DNA of 64,000 nt from Streptomyces sp. NRRL B-24484. Its GTDB lineage: Bacteria; Actinomycetota; Actinomycetes; Streptomycetales; Streptomycetaceae. The stretch is taken from contig NZ_JOAI01000004.1 of assembly GCF_000717715.1 (NCBI RefSeq), positions 1 to 64,000 of the forward strand, read 5' to 3'. Both the position numbers and the translations under genes were made by a program. The notes under the pieces were generated by a model. The model did no database searches and had not been told where the DNA came from. It saw only the letters and a program-made list of their open reading frames with translations. Below are positions 61,839-64,000 of this stretch, piece by piece (the stretch's first letter is position 1; the number at the start of each line of letters is the position of its first letter).

Positions 61839-64000
61839 ATGACTGTGACGACCGACCCCGAAACACCGCTCGCGCTCTTCCCCGGCCGTCCGCCGGCAGC
61901 GTCCCGCACGCTGGTGGACGTGCTGCGGGCGACGGCCGCGGCGCACCCGCACGAGCCCGCGCTGGACGACGGCCGCACGGTGCTGGGCTACGCCGACCTG
62001 CTCGGCGAGGTCGAGCAGCTCCGCCGGCACCTGGCCCGGGCCGGCATCGGCCTCGGCGACCGGGTGGGCGTCCGGGTGCCCTCGGGCACCAACGACCTGT
62101 ACGTGTCGATCCTGGCCGTGCTGGCGGTCGGCGCGGCCTACGTGCCGGTGGACGCCGACGACCCGGACGAGCGCGCCGAGCTGGTCTTCGGCGAGGCCGA
62201 CGTCAACGCCGTGCTGGGCCCGGAACGGACGCTCGGCCGGGTCAAGCCGTCCGGGAACGAGGCCGCGAGCCCCGGCCCCGGGGACGACGCGTGGATCATC
62301 TTCACCTCCGGTTCGACCGGTCGGCCCAAGGGCGTCGCCGTCTCCCACCGCAGCGCCGCGGCCTTCGTGGACGCCGAGGCCCGGCTCTTCCTGCAGGGCG
62401 AGCCGATCGGGCCCGGCGACCGGGTGATGGCCGGGCTGTCCGTCGCCTTCGACGCCTCGTGCGAGGAGATGTGGCTGGCCTGGCGGTACGGCGCCTGCCT
62501 GGTGCCCGTCCCCCGGGCGCAGGTGCGCAGCGGTGCGGACCTCGGCCCGTGGCTGGCCGAGCAGGAGATCACGGTGATCTCCACCGTGCCGACGCTGGCC
62601 GCGCTCTGGCCCGCCGAGGCGCTGAACGAGGTCCGGCTGCTGATCTTCGGTGGCGAGGCCTGCCCGCCGGAGCTGGCCGAGCGGCTGGTCACCGAGGGCC
62701 GCGAGGTGTGGAACACCTACGGCCCGACCGAGGCGACCGTGGTGGCGTGCGCCTGCCCGCTGACGGGCGAGGGCCCGGTGCGGATCGGACTGCCGCTGGA
62801 CGGCTGGGAGCTCGCCGTCGTCGACGAGGAGGGCCGGCCGGTGCCGATGGGCGGCATCGGCCAGCTGGTGATCGGCGGTGTCGGGCTGGCCCGGTACCTG
62901 GACCCGGTGAAGGACGAGGAGAAGTACGCCCCGCTGGAGGCGCTGGGCTGGGCGCGCGCCTACCGCAGCGGCGACCTGGTCCGCGCGGACCCCGAGGGGC
63001 TGGTCTTCCTCGGCCGCGGCGACGAGCAGGTGAAGCTGGGCGGCCGCCGGATCGAGCTGGGCGAGGTCGACGCGGCGCTGCAGGCGCTGCCGGGGGTGGC
63101 CGGTGCCGCCGCGGCCGTGCGGGCCGCCCGCAGCGGCAACCAGCTGCTGGTCGGCTACCTGGTCGTCCGGGAGGGCTTCGACCGCGCCGCGGCGGTCGAG
63201 CGGCTGCGCGCCGAGCTGCCCGCGGCGCTCGTCCCACTGCTCGCGACCGTCGACGGCCTGCCGTGCCGCACCTCCGGCAAGGTCGACCGGAACGCGCTGC
63301 CCTGGCCGCTGCCCGACCTGGAGCAGGACGGCCCGGGCGAGCAGCTGTACGGCACGGAGGCGTGGCTGGCCGAGCAGTGGGCGGAGGTCCTCGGCGTGCC
63401 GGTGCGCAGTGCCGACGACGACTTCTTCGCGATCGGCGGCGGCTCGCTGGCGGCCGCCCAGCTGACCACCCGGCTGCGCACCCGCTGTCCGGCGGTGTCG
63501 GTGCTGGACGTCTACCAGCAGCCGACGCTGCGCAAGCTGGCCCGGCTGCTGGAACGGGCCGCCCCGGCCGAGGCGACGTCCCGCCGGGTCGAGCCGACGC
63601 CGTGGCGGGCCGGGCTCGTGCAGCTGCTGGCGCTGCTGCCGCTGTCGGCGCTGACCGGGCTGCGCTGGAGCGTCCCGCTGCTGGCGCTCGGCTCGGTGCT
63701 GCACGTGCTCGGCGGCTGGGCCTGGGTGCCCGCCGCGCCCTGGTGGGCGGTCGCGGCGGGCGCGGTGCTGCTGTTCTCCGCGCCCGGCCGGCTGGCCGTC
63801 GCCGCGGGCGGCGTCCGGCTGCTGCTGCGCGGCGTCGGGCCGGGCCGGTACCCGCGCGGCGGCAGCGTCCACCTGCGGCTGTGGTCCGCGGAGCAGTGGG
63901 CTGAGGCGGCCGGCGCCACCTCGCTCTCCGGGGCGTGGCTGACGCGCTACGCCCGGGCGCTGGGTGCGCAGGTCGGCGGGGACGTCGACCTGCACACGCT
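61839..64000 (+). CDS. Pls/PosA-family non-ribosomal peptide synthetase, 5' part
   Basis: The first 720 residues of a protein cut by the window end. An adenylation domain (about residues 20-500) carries IIFTSGSTG from residue 153, NTYGPTEATV, YRSGDL, GRGDEQVKLGGRR and RTSGKVDRNAL. A carrier domain follows with the phosphopantetheine serine at residue 536 (FFAIGGGSLA). From residue about 589 several membrane helices begin (LVQLLALLPLSALTGLRW and others), then VDLHT-type repeats start. This matches epsilon-poly-lysine-synthase-like (Pls/PosA) enzymes, which make amino-acid homopolymers at the membrane. The amino acid used cannot be read with certainty. Confidence 0.9.
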   Translation, partial: MTVTTDPETPLALFPGRPPAASRTLVDVLRATAAAHPHEPALDDGRTVLGYADLLGEVEQLRRHLARAGIGLGDRVGVRVPSGTNDLYVSILAVLAVGAAYVPVDADDPDERAELVFGEADVNAVLGPERTLGRVKPSGNEAASPGPGDDAWIIFTSGSTGRPKGVAVSHRSAAAFVDAEARLFLQGEPIGPGDRVMAGLSVAFDASCEEMWLAWRYGACLVPVPRAQVRSGADLGPWLAEQEITVISTVPTLAALWPAEALNEVRLLIFGGEACPPELAERLVTEGREVWNTYGPTEATVVACACPLTGEGPVRIGLPLDGWELAVVDEEGRPVPMGGIGQLVIGGVGLARYLDPVKDEEKYAPLEALGWARAYRSGDLVRADPEGLVFLGRGDEQVKLGGRRIELGEVDAALQALPGVAGAAAAVRAARSGNQLLVGYLVVREGFDRAAAVERLRAELPAALVPLLATVDGLPCRTSGKVDRNALPWPLPDLEQDGPGEQLYGTEAWLAEQWAEVLGVPVRSADDDFFAIGGGSLAAAQLTTRLRTRCPAVSVLDVYQQPTLRKLARLLERAAPAEATSRRVEPTPWRAGLVQLLALLPLSALTGLRWSVPLLALGSVLHVLGGWAWVPAAPWWAVAAGAVLLFSAPGRLAVAAGGVRLLLRGVGPGRYPRGGSVHLRLWSAEQWAEAAGATSLSGAWLTRYARALGAQVGGDVDLHT

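Overview
The window reads as chromosomal DNA of a streptomycete (Streptomyces or Kitasatospora type). It is extremely GC-rich, with strong third-position G/C bias, many GTG starts and frequent 4-base stop/start overlaps (ATGA, GTGA). It carries families typical of that group: an ECF42 sigma factor with a DGPF partner, a Fur-KatG pair, a SoxR-ferredoxin pair, SCO2583-like and LppU-like membrane proteins, and a Pls/PosA-type poly-amino-acid synthetase. No rRNA, tRNA, CRISPR or intact insertion sequence was seen. The only mobile-element trace is a TnpB-like fragment at the left edge.

Layout. 0-4.2 kb: TnpB remnant, methyltransferase, Nudix hydrolase, AraC regulator with a VOC protein, ECF42 sigma factor with its DGPF protein. 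4.6-9.6 kb: metal and metalloid block. It holds an MFS carrier, a GDT1-type Mn exporter behind a yybP-ykoY (Mn) riboswitch, and an arsR-aquaporin-arsC-GNAT(ArsN-like) operon divergent from a frameshifted ArsI/CadI-like gene with a perfect operator between them. 9.6-20 kb: ECF sigma and membrane partner, ZIP transporter behind a DtxR/IdeR-type iron box, APC permease, M20 amidohydrolase, a double Lrp regulator divergent from an MFS exporter, two cupins and a degraded region. 20-30 kb: an unusual SDR, an RHH-antitoxin/degenerate Fic-Doc module, an ArsR-SRPBCC operon behind twin palindromes, a MerR-AKR pair with a classic MerR promoter, and a TetR-MFS pair. 30-39 kb: AI-2E-type protein, CMD protein, secreted SLT-like transglycosylase, a leaderless MerR gene, a protealysin-like M4 protease with a minisatellite plus its emfourin-type inhibitor, and the PnuC-NadR nicotinamide salvage operon. 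39-46.5 kb: redox block of Fur, KatG, pntAB and a CDF transporter. 46.5-51 kb: IclR-centred catabolic cluster (M19 dipeptidase-like, amidohydrolase, ornithine-cyclodeaminase-like). 51-54 kb: two neighbouring frameshifted genes, then ferredoxin and SoxR around a perfect SoxR box. 54-61.5 kb: CMD-like, membrane, AKR/HxlR/DoxX, hydrolase, and an aldolase-TetR-hydrolase operon with its operator. 61.8 kb to the end: first 720 residues of a Pls/PosA-type NRPS cut by the window edge.

Many regulators sit beside their likely targets with a readable palindrome between them (arsR, ArsR-SRPBCC, two MerR, two TetR, Fur, IclR, SoxR), so much of the local regulatory wiring can be proposed from sequence. Three neighbouring or related coding sequences are frameshifted at C or G runs. 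These may be true decay or sequencing error. The strongest candidates for something new are the M4 protease, with an in-frame 12-bp minisatellite in its active-site region and no stop codon at its conserved end, and the Pls/PosA-type synthetase at the right edge.
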